64,000 nucleotides of DNA from Pokkaliibacter plantistimulans (GCF_046844695.1 NZ_CP177354.1:4898001-4962000), one strand, 5' to 3'. Positions 37,857 through 47,230 are shown, counted from the first letter of the stretch. Notes: generated from the sequence alone by a model not told the origin. A program made the numbers and translations.

Positions 37857-39171
37857 GCGCAGCGCGCTGCGTCATTTCCGTCATCTGTTTTTGCTCGGAG
37901 CCGTTATCACTCCTGTCTGCTGGGCTGCTTCGGCAGCCAAGCCTGCCCAACCTGCTGCCGCCGTTGACCGGCAACTGGATGGTGTAGCGGCCATCGTTGA
38001 TGATGATGTCGTACTGAATAGCGAACTGGATCGCCGTATTCGCATGGTGCAGCAGCGCTTCAAAGATAAACAGCTGCCCCCCTATGACCAGCTACGTCAT
38101 CAGGTCCTGGAGCAACTGGCCATGGAGCGCCTGCAATTGTCGCTGGCTAAACAGCGCGGCATCCGCATCAGTGATAACGAGCTGAATGCGGCCCTGACCA
38201 AAACAGCCGCGGCCAATAACATGGATTTGCTGCAGTTCAAGAACGCGCTGGAAGCAGAAGGTACCTCTTTTGATGGTTTCCGCGAAGAAGTGCGTAATAC
38301 CATCACTATCCAGAAACTGCAGCAGCAGGCCGTCAACAGCCGCATTCACATTTCTGATTCAGAAGTGAAGCAACTGATGCAGAATCCCAACTCTGCCTTC
38401 GGCTCACTGAAGTTTCACTTGCATCACATCCTGATCCCGATACCAGAGACCCCCTCCCCCAAGCAGATTGACGAAGCCCAGGCCAAAGCTAGGCAGGTGT
38501 ATGAGGACGCCAAAAAAGGCGCCGACTTCGACCAGCTCGCACTGGCTTATTCCAGTAGCCAGACGGCATTGGAAGGGGGTGATATGGGCTGGAAATCCAC
38601 TGCCGAGCTGCCGAGTATTTTCACCGATGTTGTCCCCACTATGGGGGTAGGCGATGTTGCCGGACCGATCCGTAGCGCCAGCGGCTTCCATATCGTCAAG
38701 CTGGTCGATCGTCAGGGCGCTCCCAATACCGTGATCGAGCAGACTCATGCCCGTCATATTCTGCTTACCCCTTCAGCCATTCGTGACGAAGCTCAGACCA
38801 AGGCGCTGGCAGATCGCCTGCGTCAGCGCATCAACAATGGCGAAGACTTTGCCAAGCTGGCCAAGGAGTATACCGACGATCTGGGCTCGAAGGTGTCTGG
38901 TGGTGATCTCAACTGGGTCAACCCTGGCCAGACCGTACCCGCCTTTGAGCAGGCCATGAACCAGCTGCAGCCCGGTGAAATCAGCCAACCCATTCATACC
39001 GAGTTCGGCTGGCATATCATCCAGGTACTGGAGCGCCGCAAGGAAGACATGAGTAAAAACATGCTGGAGGCTGAAGCTCGCAACATTCTGCGTAAACGTC
39101 GCTATGAGGAAGAACTGCAGAACTGGCTACGTGAAATTCAGGCAGAGGCCTATATTGACTACAAGTACTGA
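37837..39171 (+). CDS. surA: Periplasmic chaperone and peptidyl-prolyl isomerase SurA
   Basis: 444 residues from GTG 37837, inside the end of lptD. The signal peptide (HLFLLGAVITPVCWAASA) is followed by the N-terminal chaperone domain (DGVAAIVDDDVVLNSELDRRI) and two parvulin domains with the HHILI (about 185-285) and HARHILL (about 300-395) strands, then the C-terminal helix RNILRKRRYEEELQNWLREI. A longer frame begins far inside lptD and is rejected. SurA escorts outer-membrane proteins to Bam; its main client LptD is encoded just upstream. Confidence 0.96.
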   Translation: MKATTNKRSALRHFRHLFLLGAVITPVCWAASAAKPAQPAAAVDRQLDGVAAIVDDDVVLNSELDRRIRMVQQRFKDKQLPPYDQLRHQVLEQLAMERLQLSLAKQRGIRISDNELNAALTKTAAANNMDLLQFKNALEAEGTSFDGFREEVRNTITIQKLQQQAVNSRIHISDSEVKQLMQNPNSAFGSLKFHLHHILIPIPETPSPKQIDEAQAKARQVYEDAKKGADFDQLALAYSSSQTALEGGDMGWKSTAELPSIFTDVVPTMGVGDVAGPIRSASGFHIVKLVDRQGAPNTVIEQTHARHILLTPSAIRDEAQTKALADRLRQRINNGEDFAKLAKEYTDDLGSKVSGGDLNWVNPGQTVPAFEQAMNQLQPGEISQPIHTEFGWHIIQVLERRKEDMSKNMLEAEARNILRKRRYEEELQNWLREIQAEAYIDYKY

Positions 39172-39184
39172 GTTCCAGCACGGC

Positions 39185-40183
39185 ATGACAGCCCCGCTGA
39201 AGGCCCCTATGGTGATCACTGCCGGCGAACCTGCTGGCATTGGTCCTGATCTGGTCCTGATGCTGGCACAGCAGCCACGCCAGCATCCCTGGCTGGTGAT
39301 TGTCGACCCCGAGTTATTGCGGCAACGAGCGATTCAACTGCATCTGCCTATTGAAATAGTACAGTGGCAGGCCGGCGATACCGTGCCACAGGCTGCGGGG
39401 GTACTTGGGGTCATAGCTGAACATCTCACTTCACCATGCCGCACCGGTGAGTTAAGCACGACCAATGCCTCCTATGTGCTGCGCACACTTGAGCGCGCCA
39501 CTCAGGGTTGCCTGCAGGGCTGTTACAGCGCCATGATCACGGCCCCTGTTCACAAGGGGGTGATCAATGATGCGGGCATTGCTTTCAGTGGACACACCGA
39601 ATTCCTGCAGGAGCTGTGCAAGGTCCCCAAAGTGGTGATGATGCTGGCTACACAGGGCTTGAAAGTAGCGCTGGCGACGACACATTTACCGTTACGTGCG
39701 GTGGCCGACGCCATTACGGCACCATTGCTGGAGGAAGTGATCGGCATTCTGGATCAGGACCTGCGTATCTGGTTTGGGCTGGCATCGCCACGTATTCTGG
39801 TGTGCGGGCTCAACCCTCATGCAGGAGAGGGCGGACACCTGGGGCGAGAAGAGATCGACGTGATCGAACCATGCCTCGAGCGACTGCGCCAGCAGGGTCT
39901 ACAACTGATCGGGCCGCTGCCTGCGGACACGTTGTTCACAGACAAACACCTGCAACAGGCTGACGCTGTGCTGGCGATGTATCACGATCAGGGCTTACCC
40001 GTGCTTAAATACAAAGGCTTTGGCCAGGCCGTTAACATAACGCTGGGCCTGCCCATTATTCGAACCTCCGTAGATCACGGCACGGCGCTGGATCTGGCAG
40101 GAACAGGACGCGCCGATGCCGGTAGTCTGGCGACGGCACTGCAATACGCTGCCCACATGGCAGCTATCAAAGAGCATTTATGA
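39185..40183 (+). CDS. pdxA: 4-hydroxythreonine-4-phosphate dehydrogenase
   Basis: 332 residues. The NAD enzyme oxidises 4-phosphohydroxy-L-threonine in pyridoxal-phosphate synthesis. Signature stretches are MVITAGEPAGIGPDLVL, the substrate/zinc ligands in ISFSGHTEFL-type AFSGHTEFLQELC, NPHAGEGGHLGREE and YHDQGLPVLKYKGFGQAVNITLGLP (split here as seen). The ATG at 39185 fits the family start; an upstream ATG lies in surA. It overlaps rsmA by four bases (ATGA). Confidence 0.95.
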   Translation: MTAPLKAPMVITAGEPAGIGPDLVLMLAQQPRQHPWLVIVDPELLRQRAIQLHLPIEIVQWQAGDTVPQAAGVLGVIAEHLTSPCRTGELSTTNASYVLRTLERATQGCLQGCYSAMITAPVHKGVINDAGIAFSGHTEFLQELCKVPKVVMMLATQGLKVALATTHLPLRAVADAITAPLLEEVIGILDQDLRIWFGLASPRILVCGLNPHAGEGGHLGREEIDVIEPCLERLRQQGLQLIGPLPADTLFTDKHLQQADAVLAMYHDQGLPVLKYKGFGQAVNITLGLPIIRTSVDHGTALDLAGTGRADAGSLATALQYAAHMAAIKEHL

Positions 40184-41049
40184 CATCGAAACACTCTGGG
40201 ACGCACAAGAACCCCGGCTTTCAGGCCCGCAAGCGCTTCGGCCAAAACTTTCTGCATGACGCCGGTATCATCGGCCGCATCATTCGTGCTATCAATCCTC
40301 AGCCCGGCCAGCGTATTGTCGAAATCGGCCCGGGCATGGGAGCACTGACTCAGGACCTGATTGCGGCTGCCGGACAGCTGGATGTGGTCGAGCTTGACCG
40401 CGATCTGATCCCGATTCTGCGAACCAACCTGTTTCGCCATCTGGACACGCTGAGAGTACACGAGGCCGATGCGCTGAAATTCGATTTTTCCAGTCTGCTT
40501 CATGAGCCCGCTGAACAGCTGCGGGTTGTTGGTAACCTTCCCTACAACATATCGACTCCGCTGATTTTCCATCTGCTGTCCTATCAGAGCCGCATCAAGG
40601 ACATGCACTTCATGCTGCAAAAGGAAGTGGTGGAGCGGATGGCAGCAGGGCCAGGTGACAACAATTACGGTCGCCTGAGTATCATGACCCAGTATTACTG
40701 CCAGGTTGTGCCCTTGTTCCTGGTCGGGCCCGGTGCTTTTAACCCGCCCCCCAAGGTCGACTCAGCTATTGTGCGTCTGGCGCCTTACACAGAGCTGCCA
40801 CACCCGGCACAATCTCTGCCAGCTCTGGATTTGGTGGTGCGCACGGCCTTCAGCCAGCGACGCAAAACCCTGCGCAACACGCTCAAACCTCTGCTGGAGG
40901 CGTCACATATTGAATCTCTGGGAATTAACCCGGGAGATCGCCCCGAGCATCTGAGCCTGCAGGATTACGTTCGCCTCAGTGACCTGTACTTTCAGCTCCA
41001 CCCCACGCCAGTCACTGATACCACTGACGGATCAGGAGCAGCAGAATGA
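40180..41049 (+). CDS. rsmA: 16S rRNA dimethyladenosine transferase (A1518/A1519)
   Basis: 289 residues. RKRFGQNFLHD at the N-terminus, SAM-binding VEIGPGMGALTQDL, and the catalytic motif NLPYNISTPLIFHLL are diagnostic of KsgA/RsmA. It dimethylates two adenosines in helix 45 as a late check of 30S assembly. It is coupled to pdxA before and apaG after by ATGA overlaps, the classical order pdxA-rsmA-apaG-apaH. Confidence 0.97.
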   Translation: MTSKHSGTHKNPGFQARKRFGQNFLHDAGIIGRIIRAINPQPGQRIVEIGPGMGALTQDLIAAAGQLDVVELDRDLIPILRTNLFRHLDTLRVHEADALKFDFSSLLHEPAEQLRVVGNLPYNISTPLIFHLLSYQSRIKDMHFMLQKEVVERMAAGPGDNNYGRLSIMTQYYCQVVPLFLVGPGAFNPPPKVDSAIVRLAPYTELPHPAQSLPALDLVVRTAFSQRRKTLRNTLKPLLEASHIESLGINPGDRPEHLSLQDYVRLSDLYFQLHPTPVTDTTDGSGAAE

Positions 41050-41426
41050 GTACAGAGATGCCCCCCATCACGGTAGATGTGGAAACGCAGTACCTGAGCG
41101 ACCAATCGGTGCCCGAAGAAAACCGTTTCGTCTTCAGCTATACCATCACCATCCACAATACGGGTCTGCAAGCTGCGCAACTGCTGAACCGCCACTGGAT
41201 TATCACGGATGGCAACCAGCAGATTCAGGAAGTCAAAGGCAAGGGTGTGGTCGGTGAACAACCACTGATAGCCCCCGGCAGCAGCTATCAGTACAGCAGT
41301 GGCTGCGTGCTGGCGACAGCTGTTGGCAGCATGCGTGGTTATTACGAAATGAAAGGCGAAAATGGACAGCTGTTCCAGGCCCCCATCCCAGCCTTTACTC
41401 TGGCCAAACCCATGGCATTGCATTAA
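41046..41426 (+). CDS. apaG: ApaG-domain protein
   Basis: 126 residues: VETQYLSDQSVPEENRFVFS, TITIHNTGLQAAQLLNRHWI, and GVVGEQPLIAPGSSYQYSSG are the conserved strands of this fibronectin-type fold. The role is unsettled (Mg/Co resistance and pyrophosphate binding have been reported). It overlaps rsmA by four bases. A 178-base gap with short AACCCACAGCA repeats follows before apaH. Confidence 0.95.
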   Translation: MSTEMPPITVDVETQYLSDQSVPEENRFVFSYTITIHNTGLQAAQLLNRHWIITDGNQQIQEVKGKGVVGEQPLIAPGSSYQYSSGCVLATAVGSMRGYYEMKGENGQLFQAPIPAFTLAKPMALH

Positions 41427-41604
41427 ACCCACAGCAACTTTAAACCCACAGCACCTTTGGCAAGGCAACATTCTTGCATTGAGCAGAGCGTAGCCTTGCA
41501 TTAACCTGCCACGGTAAGCTCGCAAGCAAAATGGCTGCGACTTCACATGATGCTCAGACAACCTCACTGGTGATTGATTAACTCTTTATCTCTGCAGGAG
41601 TTGC

Positions 41605-42426
41605 ATGGCCACCTACGTTATTGGTGACATTCAGGGCTGCTATCAGGAACTGATGGCGCTGCTTGACCTTATTCAGTTTTCCGCCTCAGACCGGCTGTGG
41701 CTGACCGGGGATCTGGTCAATCGCGGTCCAGGTTCTCTGGCAACATTGAGGGCGATCAAGCAACTCGACAGCCAGGTGATTACGGTACTTGGTAACCATG
41801 ACCTGCATCTGCTGGCGGTCGCCTATGGCCATGGCACCTGCAAGCGCGGTGATACTATTGATGACATTCTTGCTGCGCCGGACTGCGATGAACTCCTGGA
41901 CTGGCTGCGTTATCGTCCACTGCTGCATCTGGAAGAGCGCAAGGTACTGGTTCATGCAGGCCTGCCACCAATCTGGTCCGCAGATGATGCCCAGAGCTTC
42001 GCTCACGAAGTCGAAGCCGTACTGCGCAGCGACGACTACCTGCGCTACTTCGCCAACATGTACGGCAATCAGCCCGATTGCTGGCGCGAGCATCTGAGTG
42101 GCCCCGCCCGCTGGCGCATCATTACCAACTATCTGACCCGTATGCGCTTTGTCGGCCCGCGAGGCGAGCTGGAACTCAAGAGCAAAAGCGAGCTGAATGC
42201 AGCGCCAGCAGGCTATCGTGCCTGGTTCTACTACCCCAATCCGGAATGGGCAGGATACCGCATATACTTTGGCCACTGGGCTGCACTGGTAGGCCATACC
42301 GGCATGCATGACGTATTCGCCCTCGACACGGGATGCGTCTGGGGCAATTCCCTTACCGCTCTGCGCCTCGAAGACCAACGCTTGTTCAGTGTACCGAGTC
42401 GCCAACCCCGAACTATCGAAAACTAA
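41605..42426 (+). CDS. apaH: Diadenosine tetraphosphatase (symmetrical)
   Basis: 273 residues of the metallophosphatase fold: GDIQGCYQEL, GDLVNRGPGSL, VLGNHDLHLLA carry the metal ligands, and HWAALVGHTG lies near the C-terminus. It splits Ap4A into two ADP and also removes Np4 caps from RNA. GCAGGAGTTGC precedes the ATG. It closes the pdxA-rsmA-apaG-apaH group. Confidence 0.96.
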   Translation: MATYVIGDIQGCYQELMALLDLIQFSASDRLWLTGDLVNRGPGSLATLRAIKQLDSQVITVLGNHDLHLLAVAYGHGTCKRGDTIDDILAAPDCDELLDWLRYRPLLHLEERKVLVHAGLPPIWSADDAQSFAHEVEAVLRSDDYLRYFANMYGNQPDCWREHLSGPARWRIITNYLTRMRFVGPRGELELKSKSELNAAPAGYRAWFYYPNPEWAGYRIYFGHWAALVGHTGMHDVFALDTGCVWGNSLTALRLEDQRLFSVPSRQPRTIEN

Positions 42427-42505
42427 CCGACCTCAGCTTCATCCGCATTCCGTGTCACCGTCAGTGGCACAAAGGTCGTAGCCAGACTTTGCAGGAGCCA
42501 CCCGC

Positions 42506-42832
42506 ATGAACAACTTCACTCGTATTTCCCCCAGCCAGGCCAAGGACATGATTGGCAACGGAGCACAGGTCGCGGATATTCGTGACCCGGTATCCTACAG
42601 CAATGGCCATATTCCCGGTGCTTCGGCACTGAGTAATGAAAACCTGCAACACTTTCTGGAAAGCGCTGACCCGGATCATCCCCTGATCGTCGTGTGCTAT
42701 CACGGACACAGCAGCCAGAGCGCCGCCAGCTTTCTTGCCAATCACGGTTTTGAACAGGTTTACAGCATGGATGGCGGCTTTGAAGAGTGGCGCACACTGT
42801 TTCCTGCCGACATTGCCACAGGTAACAGCTGA
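42506..42832 (+). CDS. glpE: Thiosulfate sulfurtransferase (single-domain rhodanese)
   Basis: 108 residues. The rhodanese active-site loop is VVCYHGHSSQSAA, with Cys as persulfide carrier, and the N-terminal AKDMIGNGAQVADIRDP is the usual first strand and turn. It has no signal peptide. In pseudomonads glpE sits at the same place after apaH. The ATG of cca overlaps its stop. Confidence 0.92.
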   Translation: MNNFTRISPSQAKDMIGNGAQVADIRDPVSYSNGHIPGASALSNENLQHFLESADPDHPLIVVCYHGHSSQSAASFLANHGFEQVYSMDGGFEEWRTLFPADIATGNS

Positions 42833-43926
42833 TGCAGATCTATCTGGTCGGCGGAGCCGTACGGGACACATTGCTTGGTCGCCCCGTACTGGAGCGGGAC
42901 TGGGTCGTGGTCGGTGCAACAGCGGAACAGATGCTGTCATTGGGTTATACCCAGGTAGGCAAGGATTTCCCCGTATTTCTGCACCCTCACAGCCATGAGG
43001 AGTACGCCCTTGCTCGCACCGAGCGCAAGTCAGGGCGTGGCTATACCGGCTTTGTCTGCCACGCCAGCCCTGATGTCAGTCTGGAAGAAGATCTCGCCCG
43101 TCGAGACCTGACCATCAATGCCATGGCCATGGATGACCAGGGTCATATTGTCGATCCTTATGGTGGTCAGTCCGATCTGCAGCTTCGTCAGCTCCGTCAT
43201 GTCTCCCCTGCGTTCAGCGAAGATCCGCTGCGTATCTTACGCGTTGCCCGCTTTGCTGCCCGCTATGCCGAACTGGGCTTTCAGGTAGCGCCTGCAACCA
43301 ATGAGTTGATGCGCAGTATCAGTGCCTCCGGCGAGCTGGAAAGCTTAGTGCCAGAGCGCATCTGGAAAGAAATGAGCCGAGCCTTGATGGAGCCGAAACC
43401 GCAATGCTTTTTCCAGGTTCTGGCAACGGCCAATGCTCTCAGCGGTATTCTGCCGGGACTCTGCGACTGGCCCGACACGGGCGATGATCTATTGCAGCAC
43501 GCAGTTACTGCGCAACTGCCGCTGGCTTGTCGCTATGCCTTGCTGAGCTTGTTGAGCGAACAGCCTGAACGCTGGGCTGAACATCTGAAAGTCCCCAATG
43601 AGGAGCGACAGCTGGCACAGTTGCTGCGGCGTCAAGGCTCTGCCTGCTTACAGGCGGACAATGCAGAAGACTGGCTGACGGTTCTGGAGGGGTGTGATGC
43701 GCTGCGGCGGCCGGAGCGTTTTGCTCAGTTTCTGGCATGCCTGCCAACACTCGCCGTATTCCACGGGCAGCCGGCACCCGCGGCTAACGCTATGCAGAAT
43801 TGGCAAATGCGCCTGGCGCATATCAAAGCGGTAGATGTTGCCCCACTGCTTGCACTGGGACTTAAAGGCAAAGATCTGGCTCAGCGCATTCGCAGTGAGC
43901 GACTGGCTATCTTACAAAGCCACTAG
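42832..43926 (+). CDS. cca: CCA-adding tRNA nucleotidyltransferase
   Basis: 364 residues. The class II nucleotidyltransferase head reads MQIYLVGGAVRDTLLGRPV, then LERDWVVVGAT; the motif that is usually DxD reads ERD, so the first acid is Glu. RRDLTINAMA and the flexible-loop/neck motifs SEDPLRILRVARFAARY follow. E. coli Cca has a C-terminal HD phosphatase domain (412 residues); here the chain is shorter and no HD motif is seen, as in the pseudomonad form. It repairs or adds the 3' CCA of tRNAs. Confidence 0.95.
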   Translation: MQIYLVGGAVRDTLLGRPVLERDWVVVGATAEQMLSLGYTQVGKDFPVFLHPHSHEEYALARTERKSGRGYTGFVCHASPDVSLEEDLARRDLTINAMAMDDQGHIVDPYGGQSDLQLRQLRHVSPAFSEDPLRILRVARFAARYAELGFQVAPATNELMRSISASGELESLVPERIWKEMSRALMEPKPQCFFQVLATANALSGILPGLCDWPDTGDDLLQHAVTAQLPLACRYALLSLLSEQPERWAEHLKVPNEERQLAQLLRRQGSACLQADNAEDWLTVLEGCDALRRPERFAQFLACLPTLAVFHGQPAPAANAMQNWQMRLAHIKAVDVAPLLALGLKGKDLAQRIRSERLAILQSH

Positions 43927-43939
43927 CGAAATGAGTTGA

Positions 43940-44545
43940 TCAGTCGTTACTTGTGAGCGGCTGCCAAAGCTCGCCCGGCATATCAGCAGGCAAAACCATG
44001 GCAGCAGTTTCAGGCCAGATAACGCTGCCTTGCTGGGAAATGACCCGCCCTTGCCACTGATAGTCTACGGTCCAGATACGCTGCTCGGTATCACTAAACT
44101 GCCGCCAACAGGTCTGATAGTCATCAGCGCTCCCCGGATGGGGCATCGCTCCCGCCACCTCGGCCATGGGCAGGAGCATGTGGGCGTAACTCAACAAATC
44201 CTTGCGCGGCAGGCTGAGCGTCGCAAAGCGCCCATGCCAGTCAGCATAGGTGAGAATATCGATGTCCAGGGTACGCGAACTGAACTTCACGGCATCACTG
44301 GGGCGACCATGACGCAACTCAATCTCACGCAGCCTGGCTGCCAGAGCATCCAGCGGTAGTTCAGTGGTGAAGCCAACCACCATGTTGAAAAACGCAGGGC
44401 CGTTAAAGCCCACAGCCGGGCTTTCATACACAGATGACAACAGCAAATCACCAAAATGCTGCTGTAACTCGTCCAGACCTTGAGCAAGGTGAAACTCACG
44501 CTGCTGATTGGAGCCCAGACTGACAAATACGCTGATCAACGCCAC
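43940..44545 (-). CDS. folK: 6-hydroxymethyl-7,8-dihydropterin pyrophosphokinase
   Basis: 201 residues. FVSLGSNQQREFHL, VYESPAVGFNGPAFFNMVVG and RTLDIDILTYAD (metal Asp pair) identify HPPK, with LPRKDLLSYAHMLLPMAEV after it. It is some 40 residues longer than E. coli FolK, the extra part being a C-terminal extension after about residue 150. The N-terminus overlaps the folB end by ten bases, so both folate enzymes are coupled. Confidence 0.93.
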   Translation of the reverse strand: MALISVFVSLGSNQQREFHLAQGLDELQQHFGDLLLSSVYESPAVGFNGPAFFNMVVGFTTELPLDALAARLREIELRHGRPSDAVKFSSRTLDIDILTYADWHGRFATLSLPRKDLLSYAHMLLPMAEVAGAMPHPGSADDYQTCWRQFSDTEQRIWTVDYQWQGRVISQQGSVIWPETAAMVLPADMPGELWQPLTSND

Positions 44546-44898
44546 TCACCCCGCTCAATTTCCACTCCCACTTCAGCGGCGCTGATCACTGCACCAGGCT
44601 TCGCTACCCGAACGCGTATCCACGGCAAGCGAAACTCACGCATGAGCAAATGGGCTACTTCTTCTGCCAGGGTTTCCACTAACTGAAACTCACTGCCGCC
44701 GACAAACTCGTGCAGGCGATCAGCGACCTCCTTGTAGCTTGGTGTGCAGTTGATATCGTCACCACTGGCTGCAGGGCGAATATCCGTCCCCAGATCCAGA
44801 TCCAGTAACAGACGCTGTCTGATCTCCCGCTCCCAGTCGAACACACCGATAAGGGTTTCGATCGCCAGACCACGAATAAATACTTTGTCCATGCCCAT
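44536..44898 (-). CDS. folB: Dihydroneopterin aldolase
   Basis: 120 residues: VFIRGLAIETLIGVFDWERE is the hallmark N-terminus with catalytic Glu in the ETLIGV turn, and YKEVADRLHEFV plus LVETLAEEVAHLLM carry the pterin-binding Glu. It acts one step before FolK in folate synthesis. Two start codons (44898 and 44892) are equally possible. Confidence 0.95.
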   Translation of the reverse strand: MGMDKVFIRGLAIETLIGVFDWEREIRQRLLLDLDLGTDIRPAASGDDINCTPSYKEVADRLHEFVGGSEFQLVETLAEEVAHLLMREFRLPWIRVRVAKPGAVISAAEVGVEIERGEWR

Positions 44899-45068
44899 CC
44901 TCAGATGACGTTTGTGCGACTGGCACGTATGCTAGGCCCTGAACTGACGCCAACACGAGCCTTGCTGTAGCCAGAAGGCCCCCATCAGCAGCCACGAGCT
45001 TAAAGTCGTGGCAACTGCAAGGGACTGACACAGCACCCTGACCACAATAACTGGCCGAGGACATCACC

Positions 45069-45644
45069 TTGCCCGAACTCCTGGTCTTAGCCGCCTTGCT
45101 TATCCTGGCCTACCTGCTTGGCTCGATGAACTCAGCCATTTTGATCTGTCGTTGTTTTAACTTGCCAGACCCACGCCAACATGGCTCCGGTAATCCAGGC
45201 GCGACCAATGTTTTACGCCTGGGGGGCAAGCTGCCTGCCCTGCTGACCCTTTGTGGCGATGTCAGCAAGGGTGTCATCCCCACGATAACCGCCGACTACT
45301 TGCATTTTTTACCATTGGGCCTGAGTTTAGTGGCCCTGGCTGCCGTAATGGGTCATCTGTTCCCAGTGTTTTTTGGTTTTGCCGGTGGGAAAGGCGTAGC
45401 GACAGCCTTCGGCAGCATATTAGCAATCAGCCTGCCTCTGGCTGTCAGCTTGTTACTTTGCTGGCTGGCAGGGGCCCGAGTGCTGCAACGCTCCTCAGGT
45501 GGAGCGCTTTGTGCGGCCTTAGCAGCACCGGTTCTAAGCTACTGGCTGGCACCAGCCTATCTGCCGTTGATGCTGGCATTATGCGCTATCTTGATGTTCC
45601 GTCATGGCGACAACTGGCGCAGCTGGCATCTGCCACCCAAATAG
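45069..45644 (+). CDS. plsY: Acyl-phosphate:glycerol-3-phosphate acyltransferase
   Basis: 191-residue multi-pass membrane protein. The first motif LLGSMNSAILICR, the glycine motif GSGNPGATNVLRLGGK, and FFGFAGGKGVATAFG are the three conserved cytoplasmic segments of PlsY. It starts membrane phospholipid synthesis. The start is TTG 45069 after GAGGACATCACC. It is convergent with tsaD (four-base gap) and divergent from folB, as in most gammaproteobacteria. Confidence 0.95.
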   Translation: MPELLVLAALLILAYLLGSMNSAILICRCFNLPDPRQHGSGNPGATNVLRLGGKLPALLTLCGDVSKGVIPTITADYLHFLPLGLSLVALAAVMGHLFPVFFGFAGGKGVATAFGSILAISLPLAVSLLLCWLAGARVLQRSSGGALCAALAAPVLSYWLAPAYLPLMLALCAILMFRHGDNWRSWHLPPK

Positions 45645-45648
45645 CAGC

Positions 45649-46683
45649 TCAGCCAGCAGAGGGCGGCGTCAACTCACTCAGTGGCCAACGTGGACGAACC
45701 TGCACCTGCAAATCCTGTCGTTCCCCCGCCAGCAGCCGCTGGCAGCCCGCGTAGGCGATCATGGCGCCATTATCGGTACAAAACCTTGGCCGAGCATAAA
45801 ACACTTCGCCCTGCATGGGGCGTAAAGCAGCTTCCAGTCGTTCACGCAGCGCCTTGTTAGCACTGACACCACCGGCAATGACCAGACGTTTCAAACGTGC
45901 TTCCTGTAAAGCGCGCTTACATTTGATGACCAGTGTGTCCACCACAGCATCCTGAAATGCCCAGCAGATATCGGCCTGGGTTTGCGGCTCCAACACTCCC
46001 TGCTGCTGATGATCAGTTACCGTATTTAGCACCGATGTTTTCAGTCCGCTGAAGCTGAAATCAAGCCCTGGCCGGTTGGTCATGGGTCGGGGAAAAGTGA
46101 AGCGACCAGCAACGCCCTGCTCTGCCAATGCAGCAACACGAGGTCCGCCAGGATAGCCCAGCCCCAACATCTTGGCAGTCTTATCGAATGCCTCGCCGGC
46201 AGCATCATCCAAAGACTCGCCCATCAAACGGTAACGGCCGATACCATCGACCCTCACCAATTGGGTATGCCCACCAGACACCAGCAACGCCAGGAAAGGG
46301 AAAGTGGGAGGATTATCTTCCAGCATCGGCGCCAGCAGGTGTCCCTCCATGTGATGCACACCGATAGCAGGGACACCCCAGGCCATTGCCAGACTGCGGG
46401 CGGTGGATGCACCGACAAGCAGGGCACCAATTAAGCCCGGGCCGGCGGTATAGGCCACACCATCTATCTGACCGCGGGGTAAACCTGCCTGAGCAAATAC
46501 TTCACTGACCAGCGGTAACAACTTGCGTACGTGATCTCGCGAAGCCAGTTCCGGAACCACACCGCCAAACTCGGCATGCATTTCCACCTGAGAAAATAAC
46601 GCATCGCCCAACAAGCCATGCTCTGAATCAAAAATCGCCACCCCTGTTTCATCACAGGAGGTTTCGATACCTAGTACACGCAT
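45649..46683 (-). CDS. tsaD: tRNA N6-adenosine threonylcarbamoyltransferase subunit TsaD
   Basis: 344 residues. MRVLGIETSCDETGVAIFD starts the ASKHA fold, HHMEGHLLAPML carries the metal His pair, LLVSGGHTQLV the phosphate loop, and VIAGGVSANKALRERL the adenosine motif. It makes t6A37 in ANN-decoding tRNAs together with TsaB, C and E. ATG 46683 is used; an upstream TTG is in frame but not needed. Confidence 0.97.
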   Translation of the reverse strand: MRVLGIETSCDETGVAIFDSEHGLLGDALFSQVEMHAEFGGVVPELASRDHVRKLLPLVSEVFAQAGLPRGQIDGVAYTAGPGLIGALLVGASTARSLAMAWGVPAIGVHHMEGHLLAPMLEDNPPTFPFLALLVSGGHTQLVRVDGIGRYRLMGESLDDAAGEAFDKTAKMLGLGYPGGPRVAALAEQGVAGRFTFPRPMTNRPGLDFSFSGLKTSVLNTVTDHQQQGVLEPQTQADICWAFQDAVVDTLVIKCKRALQEARLKRLVIAGGVSANKALRERLEAALRPMQGEVFYARPRFCTDNGAMIAYAGCQRLLAGERQDLQVQVRPRWPLSELTPPSAG

Positions 46684-46929
46684 GAGTTGGCCCAAAAAAC
46701 CGTAAATAGATAGATAGAAGGAAGCGCCAGAACCATATCAATGACGGCCTGAGCGCGCCTCGCATGGCAACGGAGTAAATCCAGGAAGGGGTTCACGCCG
46801 AATAGCAGGGCGTTATCATACCAGCACCCTATGGGGAGCCAAAGGCACTTGTCACGAGATTAATACGCGCACTTACAGCAACTGAGGTAGTGGGAAAACA
46901 AGTTTAACAACAAGAGCAACAGCCAAGAG

Positions 46930-46958
46930 TTTACAGTTAGGGCTGAGGCATCTAGAAT
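46930..46958 (+). promoter_or_regulatory. rpsU sigma-70 promoter
   Basis: -35 TTTACA (46930-46935), 17-base spacer, -10 TAGAAT (46953-46958). Confidence 0.8.
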
Positions 46959-46963
46959 AACCG

Positions 46964-46990
46964 CGCCCGTTTCTGGGCGTTATTTTTTTA
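46964..46990 (+). terminator. Terminator-shaped hairpin at the 5' end of the rpsU leader
   Basis: CGCCCG pairs with TGGGCG (46964-46969 with 46974-46979, one G:U) and is followed by TTATTTTTTT. The predicted transcription start coincides with the 5' arm, so nearly the whole short leader is a terminator-like element in front of the S21 gene. Confidence 0.55.
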
Positions 46991-47014
46991 AACCAACCAT
47001 ACGAAGGAAGTTAA

Positions 47015-47230
47015 ATGCCTAGCGTAAAAGTTAAAGATAACGAGCCGTTTGACGTAGCCCTGCGTCGTTTCAAGCGTTCCTGCGAAAAAGCAGGTGTTCT
47101 GGCTGAAGTTCGTCGCCGCGAATGCTACGAAAAGCCCACTACTATCCGTAAGCGTGAAGCTGCCGCTGCTGTTAAGCGTCACCTGAAAAAGCTGTCTCGC
47201 GAACAGCGTCGCATGCAGCGCCTGTACTAA
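47015..47230 (+). CDS. rpsU: 30S ribosomal protein S21
   Basis: 71 residues, the full S21 length: VKDNEPFDVALRRFKRSCEK, RRRECYEKPTTIRKRE and the basic C-terminus LKKLSREQRRMQRLY. GAAGGAAGTTAA precedes the ATG. First gene of the macromolecular synthesis locus rpsU-(yqeY)-dnaG-rpoD. The codons are those of a highly expressed gene (many CGT, GTT, AAA). Confidence 0.99.
   Translation: MPSVKVKDNEPFDVALRRFKRSCEKAGVLAEVRRRECYEKPTTIRKREAAAAVKRHLKKLSREQRRMQRLY

Larger units (their letters stand above)
46684..47014 (+). other. Divergent region of tsaD and rpsU
   Basis: It holds the rpsU promoter and leader hairpin in its last 90 bases. The remaining 240 bases show no gene. Confidence 0.5.
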
